A stretch of DNA of 64,000 nt from Collinsella sp. (GCA_019414445.1 DXMA01000005.1:69064-133063); one strand, 5' to 3'. Counted from the first letter of the stretch, positions 1-8,743 are shown. The notes: generated from the letters alone by a model not told the origin. Made by a program: numbers and translations.

Positions 1-142
1 CGATGAGCTCTGAACCGTCAACGCCTTTAATCATCTGCGCTGCCATAGGGTCCTCGAACCAGGAATCCAGGTATGAGTTCCTAAAATAGGTTTCGGTATC
101 GTAGATGGAACGGGGGTAATCTCCCAGATGGATGCTTAACAT
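1..142 (-). CDS. DUF4869-like protein, N-terminal fragment
   Basis: The first 47 codons of a minus-strand gene that leaves the window at its left edge. The protein begins MLSIHLGDYPRSIYDTETYF and continues with an acidic segment containing DSWFEDP and MIKGVDGSELI. This resembles the start of DUF4869 proteins, which are small and of unknown function, but I recognise it by pattern only. It lies downstream of the aromatic operon and its terminator, so it is probably transcribed separately. No function can be assigned. Confidence 0.45.
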   Translation of the reverse strand, partial: MLSIHLGDYPRSIYDTETYFRNSYLDSWFEDPMAAQMIKGVDGSELI

Positions 143-186
143 GAGCGTCTCCAGACGTTTTGTGACTGCAACGATTATATGCCAGT

Positions 187-226
187 AATAAAGTGCCGCC
201 AGTAGTGAGGTTGCTGCTGGCGGCAC
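187..226 (-). terminator. Terminator of the aromatic amino acid operon
   Basis: A perfect 10-bp stem (GTGCCGCCAG with CTGGCGGCAC) and a 14-nt loop, followed on the minus strand by TTTATT. It lies 46 bases after the aroQ stop. A weaker outer repeat (GCCAGTAATA with TATTGGC-like bases) extends the arms. Confidence 0.7.
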
Positions 227-272
227 TGGCATTATTGGCGTGCGAATCGCGTTGATGGATTTGCTCGCGAGG

Positions 273-710
273 CTACTTTTCGAGACGCTCTTTCAGCAGC
301 TCTAACGCGTGAGCGTAGCCTTGGAGGCCTTCGCCGGTGATGGTGGCGAAGCAGGCCAGGCGGGCGTAGCTCACCTGACGGAAGTCCTCGCGGGTCTCGA
401 CGGCGCTGATGTGGACCTCGACGGCAGGGATGGCGACGGCCTTGAGGGCGTCGAGGATCGCCACGCTCGTATGCGTGTAAGCTGCCGGGTTGATGACGAT
501 GCCGTCGACCTTGCCGTATGCCTCCTGGATCTTGTCGACGATGCTGCCTTCGTGGTTAGACTGGAAGACCTCGACCTCGTCGAAGTCCTGTGCGGCGCCC
601 GCTTCCTGGCAGATCTGCACTAAGCGGTCGTAGTTGTCGCTGCCATAGATGCCCGGCTCGCGAATGCCAAGCATGTTGAGGTTGGGACCGTTGATGACGA
701 GTACTTTCAT
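273..710 (-). CDS. aroQ: Type II 3-dehydroquinate dehydratase
   Basis: Converts 3-dehydroquinate to 3-dehydroshikimate, step 3 of the shikimate pathway, in the cytoplasm. The 145-residue product has the usual length for the dodecameric type II enzyme. The N-terminal NGPNLNMLGIREPGIYG carries the active-site loop with its Arg and Tyr. HTSVAI and EVHISAVETRE supply the catalytic His and substrate-binding residues. The frame stays open upstream, but the ATG at 710 is chosen because the family begins MKVLVINGPNLN and a GGAAG-type ribosome site precedes it. It is the last gene of the aro operon, separated from aroE-aroK by 64 bases that hold a strong hairpin. Confidence 0.96.
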   Translation of the reverse strand: MKVLVINGPNLNMLGIREPGIYGSDNYDRLVQICQEAGAAQDFDEVEVFQSNHEGSIVDKIQEAYGKVDGIVINPAAYTHTSVAILDALKAVAIPAVEVHISAVETREDFRQVSYARLACFATITGEGLQGYAHALELLKERLEK

Positions 711-732
711 GGTTGCTTCCTTTGCAGTCGAG

Positions 733-771
733 AAACCACCACAAGGGCGCCTGTCCCCTTTGTGGTGGTTT
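733..771 (-). repeat. Strong intercistronic hairpin upstream of aroQ
   Basis: Inverted repeat with arms AAACCACCACAA and TTGTGGTGGTTT and an inner GGG/CCC, giving about 15 pairs with one bulged A. On the minus strand the stem is followed by CTCGAC, so it is not a good terminator for the operon. On the plus strand it is followed by TTTTGATT. It may be an RNA-processing or stabilising hairpin that sets aroQ expression apart from the upstream genes. Confidence 0.6.
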
Positions 772-774
772 TGA

Positions 775-2025
775 TTAGAGAGCGGGTGGGAGGGTGTCGA
801 GGAGGGTTTGGGCGGTGTTGGCGGCGCAGTCGCGCGAGTCGATGATGTAGTCGGCCCAGGCGCGGTAGCGCGGCATGCGCTGCTCGGCCAGCTTGTCGAT
901 ACCATCGCGGGCGGTGATGGGGCGTCCCTTGTGGGCGAGTTCGTCGAGCTTGCGGTTGAGCATCACGATCTGGCTGTTCTGGTGCAGTAGCGGGTAGTTC
1001 TCGTCGCGCGTGACCACGCCGCCGCCCGTGGAAAGCACCAGGCCGCTGCACTTGGAGATGCCGGCCAGCACCGCCGTCTCCTGCTCGCGGAAGGCCGCCT
1101 CGCCGCTCTCGACGATAAAGTCGGCGCAGGGCATGCCCAGGCGCTCCTCGAGGGCGCGATCCAGATCGATGTGCTCTCGTCCCGTGAGCAGGGCAATCTG
1201 CTCGCCCACACAGGTCTTGCCCGAGCCCGGCATGCCGATCAGCGCGATGTTCTGTTCGCGGCGTGACAGGCGCTCCGTTACGTCCAGAATGCGCTCGCGC
1301 GGAGTGACCTGGCCGGTGTAGCGCTCAACGGCTTGCGCCGCCTGGGCCACGAGCATGAGCAGACCGCCGATGCAGGGGATGTCGCGGCGCTCGGCCTCGA
1401 GCATGAGTCCCGTGCGAGCGGGGTTGTAGACAATGTCGATAACGCCCTCGAGCGCATTGAGCCCCTCGAGTGTGCAGGGGGCGTCGGGACAGTGGGGGAA
1501 CATGCCGGCGGGCGTGCAGTTGACGAGCAGTGCGGCGTCGGACTGCTGCGCGATGTTGTCGTAGTTGACTTCGCTCGTGCGGCCGACCGGCACGACGATG
1601 GCGCCCAGGTCGCCGAGCACCATGCTGGCAGTGGTGCCGGCGCCACCGGTGGCACCGAGCACGAGGGCCTTCTTGCCGGCGACCTCAACGCCCAGCTCCT
1701 CGACTAGGCACTGAAAGCCGAAGTAGTCGGTGTTGTCGCCGCGCAGGCGGCCGTCGGGCAGGCGCGTGATGGTGTTGACGTTTCCCATACGCTCGGCGAG
1801 TGGACTCAGCTCGTCCAGGTATTCCATGACGGCGCGCTTGTAGGGGATGGTCACGTTGGTGCCCTCCCATTCGTCACCCGTCATAAAAGCCTGGAGGTCC
1901 TCGGGCTCGCGCTCAAATCGTACGTACTCGAGCCCCGCGAGCTCCTTGTAGATGGTCGGGGTGTAGCTGTGGCCCAGCACGCGGCCCAGCACTCCGTAGG
2001 GGCGGGTTGCGGCGACATCGGTCAT
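775..2025 (-). CDS. aroE-aroK: Shikimate dehydrogenase-shikimate kinase fusion
   Basis: Two consecutive pathway enzymes in one 416-residue chain. Residues 1-250 match shikimate dehydrogenase: NVTIPYK places the catalytic Lys at 63, DNTDYFG places Asp at 100, and LGATGGAG near 124 is the dinucleotide-binding turn. Residues 258-416 match shikimate kinase: Walker A GMPGSGKT at 264-271, DLDRALEERLG at 287-297, FREQE with the substrate Arg near 313, and STGGGVV at 332-338. The join is a short linker (VTERLSRREQN). It therefore takes 3-dehydroshikimate to shikimate 3-phosphate. The ATG abuts the pheA stop and has a GGAGGTG ribosome site. The N-terminal motif is SYTP where many AroE have SLSP. Both halves look complete. 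Confidence 0.94.
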   Translation of the reverse strand: MTDVAATRPYGVLGRVLGHSYTPTIYKELAGLEYVRFEREPEDLQAFMTGDEWEGTNVTIPYKRAVMEYLDELSPLAERMGNVNTITRLPDGRLRGDNTDYFGFQCLVEELGVEVAGKKALVLGATGGAGTTASMVLGDLGAIVVPVGRTSEVNYDNIAQQSDAALLVNCTPAGMFPHCPDAPCTLEGLNALEGVIDIVYNPARTGLMLEAERRDIPCIGGLLMLVAQAAQAVERYTGQVTPRERILDVTERLSRREQNIALIGMPGSGKTCVGEQIALLTGREHIDLDRALEERLGMPCADFIVESGEAAFREQETAVLAGISKCSGLVLSTGGGVVTRDENYPLLHQNSQIVMLNRKLDELAHKGRPITARDGIDKLAEQRMPRYRAWADYIIDSRDCAANTAQTLLDTLPPAL

Positions 2026-3171
2026 CTAGAGCACCTCCGTGTAACTGCCAAAGTAGGTGAAGCTCTCGCACACGTCGTCGATGGAATCGAGCAGGTCATC
2101 GAGGGCCTTGCTGCCAAAGGGGCAGTCCAGGTCAAAGTAGAACATAAACTCAAAGTCGTGCCCGGGGATGGGGCGGCTCTCGAGCTTGATGAGGTTGATA
2201 TTGAGCGCGTAGAAGCGCTCGAGTACGCGATAGAGTGCGCCCGGCTCGTTGGCCGTGGTAATCATGAGCGAGGTGCGGTTGGCGCCGGGGTAGACGCGTG
2301 GCTCGCGGCTGATGACGACAAAGCGCGTGTAGTTGTTGTCCGAGTCCTGGATGTTGGGCTCCAGTACCTCCAGGCCGTAGAGTGCGGCGCAGCTGCGCGA
2401 TGCGATGGCGGCAACATCGGTGCGCTCGGAGCTGGCGACCATCTCGGCCGACATGGCCGTGTTGGGGTACTTGGTGGCGTGCAGGTTGTGCGCCTCGATA
2501 AAGCCGGCGCTTTGGGCAATGGCCTGGCCGTGGCTGTAGACCTCGCGCACGTCGGCGAGTTTGGTGCCGGGCTTGACGAGCAGGTTGTGGTCGATTTTGA
2601 GGCGCAACGAGCGCACGATATGGAAGTCGAACTGGGCGAGCAGGTCGTAGACGGCGTTGACCGAGCCGGCGGTGGAGTTCTCGATGGGCAGCACGCCAAA
2701 CTCGCAGAAGCCGTCGCGCACGGCGCGCATAACGCCTTCGAAGGTCTCGAAAAACGCGATGTCGGGCACGTCGAAGAGCTTGCACGCGGCTATCTGGCTA
2801 TAGGCACCTTCCACACCCTGGCAGGCAACGGTGGCCGTTTGAGGGAAGGGCGTGTCGGAGGCTGCAGCCGTGGCGTGGGCCTTTTGCGAGACGGTAATGC
2901 CCTTGAGTTCGTTGATGTAGCGCTGCTGCTCGGCCTTGCTCATGCTCATGAGGAGACGGAACAGGGTGATGGTCTGCGCCTCGTAGCGCTCGGGCGCGCG
3001 GCTGGCGAGGTCGTTGAGCTTGGAGCGCTCACGGGCGGGGTCGAAGACGGCCTTGCCCATCTCGATTTTTGACTTGGCGACCTCGGTGGCAATGTCCATG
3101 CGCTCGACAAAGCTGTTGAGGAGCGTGGTGTCGATGCCATCGATGGCCTGGCGGATGTCAGCAAGGTCCAT
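2026..3171 (-). CDS. pheA: Bifunctional chorismate mutase / prephenate dehydratase (P-protein)
   Basis: Makes phenylpyruvate from chorismate via prephenate, the committed Phe branch. Domain order over 381 residues: an AroQ-type chorismate mutase helix bundle (about 1-90, beginning MDLADIRQAIDGIDTTLL), prephenate dehydratase (about 112-290, with PIENSTAGSV and NNYTRFVVI holding the catalytic Thr-Arg-Phe), and a C-terminal ACT domain (about 300-381, with NEPGALYRVL and KLESRP) that in this family binds Phe for feedback inhibition. The frame is open further upstream, but the ATG at 3171 has a GAAAGGGG ribosome site and starts the mutase domain. It ends directly against the next gene, so translational coupling is likely. 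Confidence 0.95.
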   Translation of the reverse strand: MDLADIRQAIDGIDTTLLNSFVERMDIATEVAKSKIEMGKAVFDPARERSKLNDLASRAPERYEAQTITLFRLLMSMSKAEQQRYINELKGITVSQKAHATAAASDTPFPQTATVACQGVEGAYSQIAACKLFDVPDIAFFETFEGVMRAVRDGFCEFGVLPIENSTAGSVNAVYDLLAQFDFHIVRSLRLKIDHNLLVKPGTKLADVREVYSHGQAIAQSAGFIEAHNLHATKYPNTAMSAEMVASSERTDVAAIASRSCAALYGLEVLEPNIQDSDNNYTRFVVISREPRVYPGANRTSLMITTANEPGALYRVLERFYALNINLIKLESRPIPGHDFEFMFYFDLDCPFGSKALDDLLDSIDDVCESFTYFGSYTEVL

Positions 3172-3214
3172 GGAGACCCCTTTCACGTGTCGGGGGATGT
3201 TGAGGGGTGGGTAG

Positions 3215-4312
3215 TTAGCGCTGGGCGGCGTCTTCGAGGAGGGCGTCCCAGATGGCAAGGGCGGCGGCTGCCTCGGCTACGGGGACAGCTCGGGGGACGA
3301 TGCAGGGATCGTGGCGGCCGTGGACCGAGAGCTCGGCATTTTCCATAGCGTCCATGTCCACCGTCTGCTGCTCGCGGCCAATGGAGGGCGTCGGCTTTAC
3401 GGCCATGCGCCACATGACGGGCGCGCCGGTCGAAATACCGCCCAGGATGCCGCCGGCGTTGTTGGACTCGACCTTGATCTCGCCGGTCTCGGCATCGATG
3501 CGATACGGATCATTGTTCTCGCTGCCGCGCATGGCGGCCACGGCAAAGCCCATGCCAAACTCCACGCCCTTTACGGCGGGAATGCCAAACGCGATTTGCG
3601 CGATGCGGTTCTCGATGCCGTCGAACATGGGGTCGCCGATGCCCGCGGGAAGCCCATAAATGCCGCACTCCACGATGCCGCCGATGCTGTCGAGTTCGTC
3701 GCGTGCGGCTAGGATCTCCTCACGCATGCGGCCGGCTGCGGCGGCGTCAATGCAAGGAAGATCGTTCGTTAGGATCGCTTTGCGGTCGGCCTCGCGATAG
3801 ACCATATCGTCCATCGGCAGGTCGGAGATGCCGCCGATCTGCGCGACGTGCGCCATTACTTTAATGCCGCGGGCCTCGAGTGCCTGCAGCGCAATGCCGC
3901 CGGCGATGCACAGGGGTGCCGTTAGGCGGCCGGAGAAGTGCCCGCCACCGGCGACATCGTGCATGTTGTGATACTTCACGCGCGCCGGGAAGTCCGCATG
4001 TCCGGGGCGGGGCTTGCGGCGCAGCTCGGAGTAATCCTTGGAGCGCGTGTTGGTGTTCTCGATAATCGCGGCGATGGGCGCGCCGGTGGTATGTCCATCG
4101 ACAACACCGGCGATGATGTGCGCGGCGTCAGCCTCGCGGCGCTTGGTTGCGGTCTCGTCGCGACCGGGGGCGCGACGGTCAAGGAAGGCCTGCAGCTGCT
4201 CCTGGTCCACGGCGATGCCCGCCGGGATGCCATCGAGTGAGCAGCCGATGGCGGGGGAGTGCGACTGGCCGAAGATGCTTAAGTGCAAGACGTTGCCAAA
4301 GGTCGAGGACAT
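3215..4312 (-). CDS. aroC: Chorismate synthase
   Basis: Catalyses the last common step, EPSP to chorismate, using reduced FMN. The 365-residue length is typical. Signature segments visible are GQSHSPAIGCSLDGIPAG at the N terminus, RRAPGRDETATKRREAD, KPRPGHADFPARVKY, and GGGHFSGRLTAP. The C-terminal region keeps NNAGGILGGISTGAP and VKPTPSIGREQQTVD. The start lies one base after the aroA stop and its ribosome site GAGGAGG is inside the end of aroA, so the two are coupled. Confidence 0.97.
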   Translation of the reverse strand: MSSTFGNVLHLSIFGQSHSPAIGCSLDGIPAGIAVDQEQLQAFLDRRAPGRDETATKRREADAAHIIAGVVDGHTTGAPIAAIIENTNTRSKDYSELRRKPRPGHADFPARVKYHNMHDVAGGGHFSGRLTAPLCIAGGIALQALEARGIKVMAHVAQIGGISDLPMDDMVYREADRKAILTNDLPCIDAAAAGRMREEILAARDELDSIGGIVECGIYGLPAGIGDPMFDGIENRIAQIAFGIPAVKGVEFGMGFAVAAMRGSENNDPYRIDAETGEIKVESNNAGGILGGISTGAPVMWRMAVKPTPSIGREQQTVDMDAMENAELSVHGRHDPCIVPRAVPVAEAAAALAIWDALLEDAAQR

Positions 4313-4313
4313 G

Positions 4314-5633
4314 CTATTCCTCCTCGAGTGTGACCTTGCCGCCCAGCAGGCGGTAGTGGTCGAAGAAATCGGGATAGGACTTGTTGACGGCCTCGGCGCC
4401 GTGGATCACGACCTCGCCGGTGGCGCGGCTCGCGGCGATAGCGGCCATCATGGCGATGCGATGGTCGTTGTGCGAATCGACCTCGCCGCCGGTGAAGGCA
4501 TCGACACCCTTGATGATGAGGTCATCGCCGGCAATGCGCACCTGCGTGCCCAGCGCGGTGAGCTCGCGGGTGGTGGTGACCAGACGGTCGGATTCCTTGA
4601 TGCGCAGACGGGCGCAATCGCGGATAAAGGTGCGGCCCTGTGCCAGCGAGGCCACGGCTGAGATGACGGGCACCAGGTCCGGAATGTCGTGGGCACTCAT
4701 CTCAAAGCCGGCGAGCTTGTCGGACTGCACGGTGGCGGCGTTGGTGGAGCGCACGATGCGGGCGCCAAAGCGCGAAAGCGCGGCAAGCACGTTACGGTCG
4801 CCCTGTGCGGAGCTTAGCGACACGCCCTCGACGGTGATTGGGTCGGTGCCGATGGCGCCGGCGCACAGCCAAAAGGCGGCGTTGGACCAGTCGCCCTCGA
4901 CGGCTACGCTGCCGGGCGTGCGGTACGAGCCACTGCTCACGCGGAAGTTCGTGACCTCGGGCTGGCCGTCCTTGGCCGGAATACGCTCGACGTTGACCTC
5001 GACGCCAAAGGCCTTCATGGCCTGGATCGTCAGGTTGATGTAGGGACGGCTCTCAATGAGGCCGGTTACCTGCACGCAGGAGGGCTGGGCCAGCAGTGGG
5101 GCTGCCAGCAGCAGGCCCGAGATGTACTGCGAGCTCACGTTGCCCGGAAGCACAAAGGTGCCCGGGCGCATGCGGCCGCTCGTCTTGAGCGGAAAACCGC
5201 CCAGACCCTGTAGGTCGCAGCCGGCGGCGATGATCTCGTCCGAGAGCGGGGAGAGCGGGCGGGCGCCCAGGCGGCCCTGGCCTACGAAGGTGGCATCCGC
5301 ACCCAGCGCGCAGGCGACAGGCAGCATAAAGCGCAGCGTGGAGCCACTTTCACCGCAGTCAAGCGTGCCGCCGGCAAGGGCCTTGAGCAGGCCAAACTCA
5401 ACACTCTTCATGGTGGGGTGGACCTGGAAGCCGTCCTCGACGGTCTCGATGCGAGCACCCAGTGCCGTAAGGCAGCGCACCGTGGCCTCGATGTCGGCGC
5501 AGGTGGTGTTGCAGGTGACGTGCGTCTCGCCGTTGGCAAGCGCAGCGCAGATGATGAGGCGATGCGCCATCGACTTGGACGCGATGGCGGGAACGGTGCC
5601 CTTGAGCGGGGACGGGGTGATGCGGGCTAGCAT
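4314..5633 (-). CDS. aroA: 3-phosphoshikimate 1-carboxyvinyltransferase (EPSP synthase)
   Basis: Joins PEP to shikimate 3-phosphate. The 439-residue protein shows the two-domain EPSP synthase pattern: SKSMAHRLIICAALANG near the N terminus, LDCGESGSTLRFMLPVA (the GxSGTxxR-type phosphate site), LRIKESDRLVTT, and DHRIAMMAAIAA near the C terminus. The start overlaps the end of aroB by seven bases and uses an AAGGGAG ribosome site. Sensitivity to glyphosate (class I or II) cannot be settled by eye. Confidence 0.96.
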   Translation of the reverse strand: MLARITPSPLKGTVPAIASKSMAHRLIICAALANGETHVTCNTTCADIEATVRCLTALGARIETVEDGFQVHPTMKSVEFGLLKALAGGTLDCGESGSTLRFMLPVACALGADATFVGQGRLGARPLSPLSDEIIAAGCDLQGLGGFPLKTSGRMRPGTFVLPGNVSSQYISGLLLAAPLLAQPSCVQVTGLIESRPYINLTIQAMKAFGVEVNVERIPAKDGQPEVTNFRVSSGSYRTPGSVAVEGDWSNAAFWLCAGAIGTDPITVEGVSLSSAQGDRNVLAALSRFGARIVRSTNAATVQSDKLAGFEMSAHDIPDLVPVISAVASLAQGRTFIRDCARLRIKESDRLVTTTRELTALGTQVRIAGDDLIIKGVDAFTGGEVDSHNDHRIAMMAAIAASRATGEVVIHGAEAVNKSYPDFFDHYRLLGGKVTLEEE

Positions 5634-6733
5634 GCGGATGCGTCTCCCTTCTGGCCGAGGCCCTCGGCAATGAGTTCGTGGAAAGTGGAAAGTGGCGTGC
5701 GGTCGATGCTGCAGCGGCCAATGCCGTGCGGAATCACCAGGTCGATGGTGTCGCCCGCGCGCTTCTTGTCGTGGAGCGCTTCGGCAAAGACGGCATCGGC
5801 ATCTAGGCCGCAGCGGGTCTTGAGGCCATGGCGGGCGCAGAGCTCCTCAATACGACCGGGCAGCGCAGCATCGCAGACGCCGTGCAGGGCCGCGGCGCGC
5901 GTGATGATACCCATGCCGATCGACACGCAGTTGCCGTGTCCGAGCTCAAAGTGCTCGCAGGCTTCGACGGCGTGTCCGGCGCTGTGTCCAAAGTTGAGGA
6001 GCTTACGCTGGTTAGTCTCGCGCTCGTCGGCGACGACCACGGCGCGCTTGATGTCGATGTTGCGGGCGATGATGAGTGCTACGCGGGCCACATCGTGGTT
6101 GAGCAGCTCCAGCGTGAGCGGGGTCTTCTCCAGCTCGGCGAAAAGCTCCGGATCGGCAATCACGGCGTGCTTGACGACCTCGCCGCAGCCGTCAGCGAAC
6201 TGCTCGGGCGTGAGGGTGGCCAGGCACCCCACGTCGGCAATGACCACGCTCGGCTGCCAAAAGGCGCCGGCCAAGTTCTTGCCGGCAGCCAGGTCTATGG
6301 CGGTCTTGCCTCCCACCGACGAATCCACCATGGCGAGCAGGCTCGTGGGGATCTGCACAAACTTGCAGCCGCGCATGTAGGTGGCGGCCACAAAGCCCGC
6401 CACGTCGCCCACGACGCCGCCGCCGAGTGCCACGATCACGTCGGAGCGCGAAAGCTCGTGCTCGGCCACAAACTCCAAAATGGCAACGTAGGTCTCGGCG
6501 CGCTTATGGGCCTCGCCGGCCTCGAAGGTGCAGATGCTCACCTCGTAGCCTGACGCCTCCAGGCTCTGTTTAACGGGCATCTGGTAGAGCGGGCCCACGT
6601 TGGTGTCTGTCACGATGACGGCGCGGGTGCCGCCGGCGGTGGCGCGCACGAGCGGCCCCGCCTGCTCCAGCAAAAACGTGCCAACATGCACCTGGTAGGG
6701 GCGTGCAGTGTCGATATCGATGGTAATCGCCAT
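5627..6733 (-). CDS. aroB: 3-dehydroquinate synthase
   Basis: NAD- and metal-dependent cyclisation of DAHP to 3-dehydroquinate, step 2 of the pathway. In the 368 residues I see the NAD-binding GGGVVGDVAGFVAATYMRG, then PTSLLAMVDSSVGGKTAID, and the metal-binding region with NFGHSAGHAVEA and GHGNCVSIGMG. The ATG at 6733 has an AAAGGA site, 36 bases after tyrA. Confidence 0.96.
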   Translation of the reverse strand: MAITIDIDTARPYQVHVGTFLLEQAGPLVRATAGGTRAVIVTDTNVGPLYQMPVKQSLEASGYEVSICTFEAGEAHKRAETYVAILEFVAEHELSRSDVIVALGGGVVGDVAGFVAATYMRGCKFVQIPTSLLAMVDSSVGGKTAIDLAAGKNLAGAFWQPSVVIADVGCLATLTPEQFADGCGEVVKHAVIADPELFAELEKTPLTLELLNHDVARVALIIARNIDIKRAVVVADERETNQRKLLNFGHSAGHAVEACEHFELGHGNCVSIGMGIITRAAALHGVCDAALPGRIEELCARHGLKTRCGLDADAVFAEALHDKKRAGDTIDLVIPHGIGRCSIDRTPLSTFHELIAEGLGQKGDASAC

Positions 6734-6769
6734 AAGCTTCGGTCCTTTCGACCTGGCGTGATGGGTTGT

Positions 6770-7684
6770 CTAGTGGGAGGCCTCGTCGTCGAGTGCGCGC
6801 TTAATGCGGTCGCCCTCGGCAAGGAGATTCTCCAGATAGCGCTGGTCGCGGTCTTTAAGGGCGCGGCTGTAGGCGCCGAGCGATTCGATCAGATGGTCGA
6901 TCTCGAAGGCGAGCGCATTGGCGTCGTCGATCATGAGCTCGGACCACATCTGCGGATTGAGGTGCGCCACGCGGGTGAGGTCGCGGTAGCTGCCGGCCGA
7001 AAAGCCGTGGTGGACCTGAGCGGTCGGGCTCTTAACATAGGCGTTGGAGACGACGTGCGCGAGCTGGCTCGTAAAGGCGATGACGCGGTCGTGCTCGGCG
7101 GCGCTGGTCACGCTGAACTTGCCAAAGCCCAAGGGGCGTACCATCTCGCGCACCTGGCCCAAAAGCTCCAGTTTGAGCGCATCGTCCACCGCGGGCGGTA
7201 CGAGCACGAGCGGGGCGCCCTGGAACAGGTCGGCGCGGGAGTGCGCATAGCCCGAGTACTGCGTGCCCGCCATGGGGTGCGCGCCCACAAAGTAAAAGCC
7301 GTTCTCGCGGGCAAGCTCAAAGGCGCGCTCGCACACGATGCCCTTGACGCCCACCGTGTCGATCACCACGGGGCCCATGATGGCCTCGGTGTCGGTGGCG
7401 TCGGCGAGCGCCTGGGCGTGCGCCTCGAGCCACTCGATGCATGCCTCGGGATAGCAGGCAAGGACGATGATGTCGCATTCGCCGAGCGTCTTGTCGTTAA
7501 GCTCTCCGGCGACAGTGCCCATGCTGGCGGCCGTCATGACATCGTCATCGGGGTCCCAGGCCAGCACGCGGACGCCCGCCTGCGCATAGCCGCGGGCAAA
7601 GCTGCCGCCGATGAGGCCCAGGCCGACGATGCCGGCGCACTTGGGGCCGCCCTGGTTAACGCGCGCGTTTCTCACTGTACCCAT
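6770..7684 (-). CDS. tyrA: Prephenate dehydrogenase
   Basis: Oxidative decarboxylation of prephenate to 4-hydroxyphenylpyruvate, the committed Tyr branch. The Rossmann motif GLGLIGGSFARG sits at residues 22-33, and GAHPMAGTQYSGY supplies the active-site His region. HDRVIAFTSQLAHVVS and SAGSYRDLTRVA follow in the helical domain. At 304 residues it has no room for the C-terminal ACT domain found in some Gram-positive TyrA proteins, so Tyr feedback on this protein is uncertain. It starts 3 bases after the aroF stop, with GGAG inside the aroF end. The first 15 residues (MGTVRNARVNQGGPK) are an unconserved extension. Confidence 0.94.
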   Translation of the reverse strand: MGTVRNARVNQGGPKCAGIVGLGLIGGSFARGYAQAGVRVLAWDPDDDVMTAASMGTVAGELNDKTLGECDIIVLACYPEACIEWLEAHAQALADATDTEAIMGPVVIDTVGVKGIVCERAFELARENGFYFVGAHPMAGTQYSGYAHSRADLFQGAPLVLVPPAVDDALKLELLGQVREMVRPLGFGKFSVTSAAEHDRVIAFTSQLAHVVSNAYVKSPTAQVHHGFSAGSYRDLTRVAHLNPQMWSELMIDDANALAFEIDHLIESLGAYSRALKDRDQRYLENLLAEGDRIKRALDDEASH

Positions 7685-7687
7685 GGG

Positions 7688-8710
7688 CTACTCCATGGTC
7701 TCTTGGCAGACGACCTCGCGGATGGCGCGGATGCGGCGCATGGTGTCGTCGAACTGGTCGGGGGTGAGGGCCTGAGCGCCGTCGGACCATGCGCGGCTCG
7801 GCTCGTCGTGGACCTCGATCTCCAGGCCGTTGACGCCGCAGGCGGTCGCGGCGAGCGCCATGGGCTCAACGTAGCGGGTGTAGCCGGTGGCGTGGCTGGG
7901 GTCGGCGACGACGGGCAGGTGCGACAGGTGGTGCAGCACCGGCACGGCATTGAGGTCGAAGGTGTTGCGGGTGCGGGTCTCGAAGGTGCGGATGCCGCGC
8001 TCGCACAGGATGACGTTGTCGTTGCCCTCGCTCATGATGTACTCGGCGGCCATGAGCAGCTCATCGATCGTGCCGGACATGCCGCGCTTAAGTAAGATCG
8101 GAGTCTTGGTCTTGCCGACCTCTTTAAGCAGAGGGAAGTTCTGGGCGTTGCGGGCGCCGATCTGCATGACGTCGATCTTCTTGTCCAGGAAGACCTGCAC
8201 GTCGCGCGGGTCCATGATCTCGGTGACGATCGGCATGTCGAGCTCGGCAGACGCCTCGCACAGCAGGTCCAGACCGGCGGGGCCCATGCCCTGGTAGGCG
8301 TACGGGGAAGTGCGGGGCTTGTAGGCACCGCCGCGCAGCATCGTGGCGCCGGCGGCCTTCACGCGGCGTGCGATGCGGATGAGGTTCTCGCCCTCGACGG
8401 AGCACGGGCCGGCGATGACCTGGAACTGATCGCCGCCGATCTTGACGCCGTGGCCGCAGTCGATGACGGAGTCCTCGGGGTGGAACTTGCGGTTGGCGCG
8501 CTTGAACGGCTCGGAGACCCGCTGCACGCGCTCGACGACATCCATGGACTCGAGCAGGAACGGGTCGATCTTGGTCGTATCGCCCACCAGGCCGATGATC
8601 GTCTCATTCTCGCCGCGCGAGACATCGGTCTTCAGGCCCTTTTTCTCAATCCAGCTGACGATATGGCTGACGGCTTCGTCGCTGGCGCTCTGCTTTAAAA
8701 TTGCAATCAT
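7688..8710 (-). CDS. aroF: 3-deoxy-7-phosphoheptulonate (DAHP) synthase, AroF type
   Basis: First enzyme of the pathway: condenses PEP with erythrose 4-phosphate. This is the type I-beta form. Residues 1-70 form a ferredoxin-like regulatory domain (MIAILKQSASDEAVSHIV...) and the rest a TIM barrel with VIAGPCSVEGEN, LRGGAYKPRTSPYAYQG, ILLKRGMSGTIDELL, LCERGIRTFE and DPSHATGYTRYV. In this family the N-terminal domain mediates allosteric control. The frame extends 16 codons further upstream, but the ATG at 8710 has a GAGAGG ribosome site and matches the family start. It is the first gene of the operon, behind a terminator-like leader hairpin. Confidence 0.96.
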   Translation of the reverse strand: MIAILKQSASDEAVSHIVSWIEKKGLKTDVSRGENETIIGLVGDTTKIDPFLLESMDVVERVQRVSEPFKRANRKFHPEDSVIDCGHGVKIGGDQFQVIAGPCSVEGENLIRIARRVKAAGATMLRGGAYKPRTSPYAYQGMGPAGLDLLCEASAELDMPIVTEIMDPRDVQVFLDKKIDVMQIGARNAQNFPLLKEVGKTKTPILLKRGMSGTIDELLMAAEYIMSEGNDNVILCERGIRTFETRTRNTFDLNAVPVLHHLSHLPVVADPSHATGYTRYVEPMALAATACGVNGLEIEVHDEPSRAWSDGAQALTPDQFDDTMRRIRAIREVVCQETME

Positions 8711-8743
8711 GGTGTGCCTCTCACCTCGATGGATAACTTTTGC

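Noticed and set aside
6686..8095. Plus-strand open frame of 469 codons opposite tyrA and aroF
   Set aside because: Antisense to two aromatic pathway genes, no motif or ribosome site.
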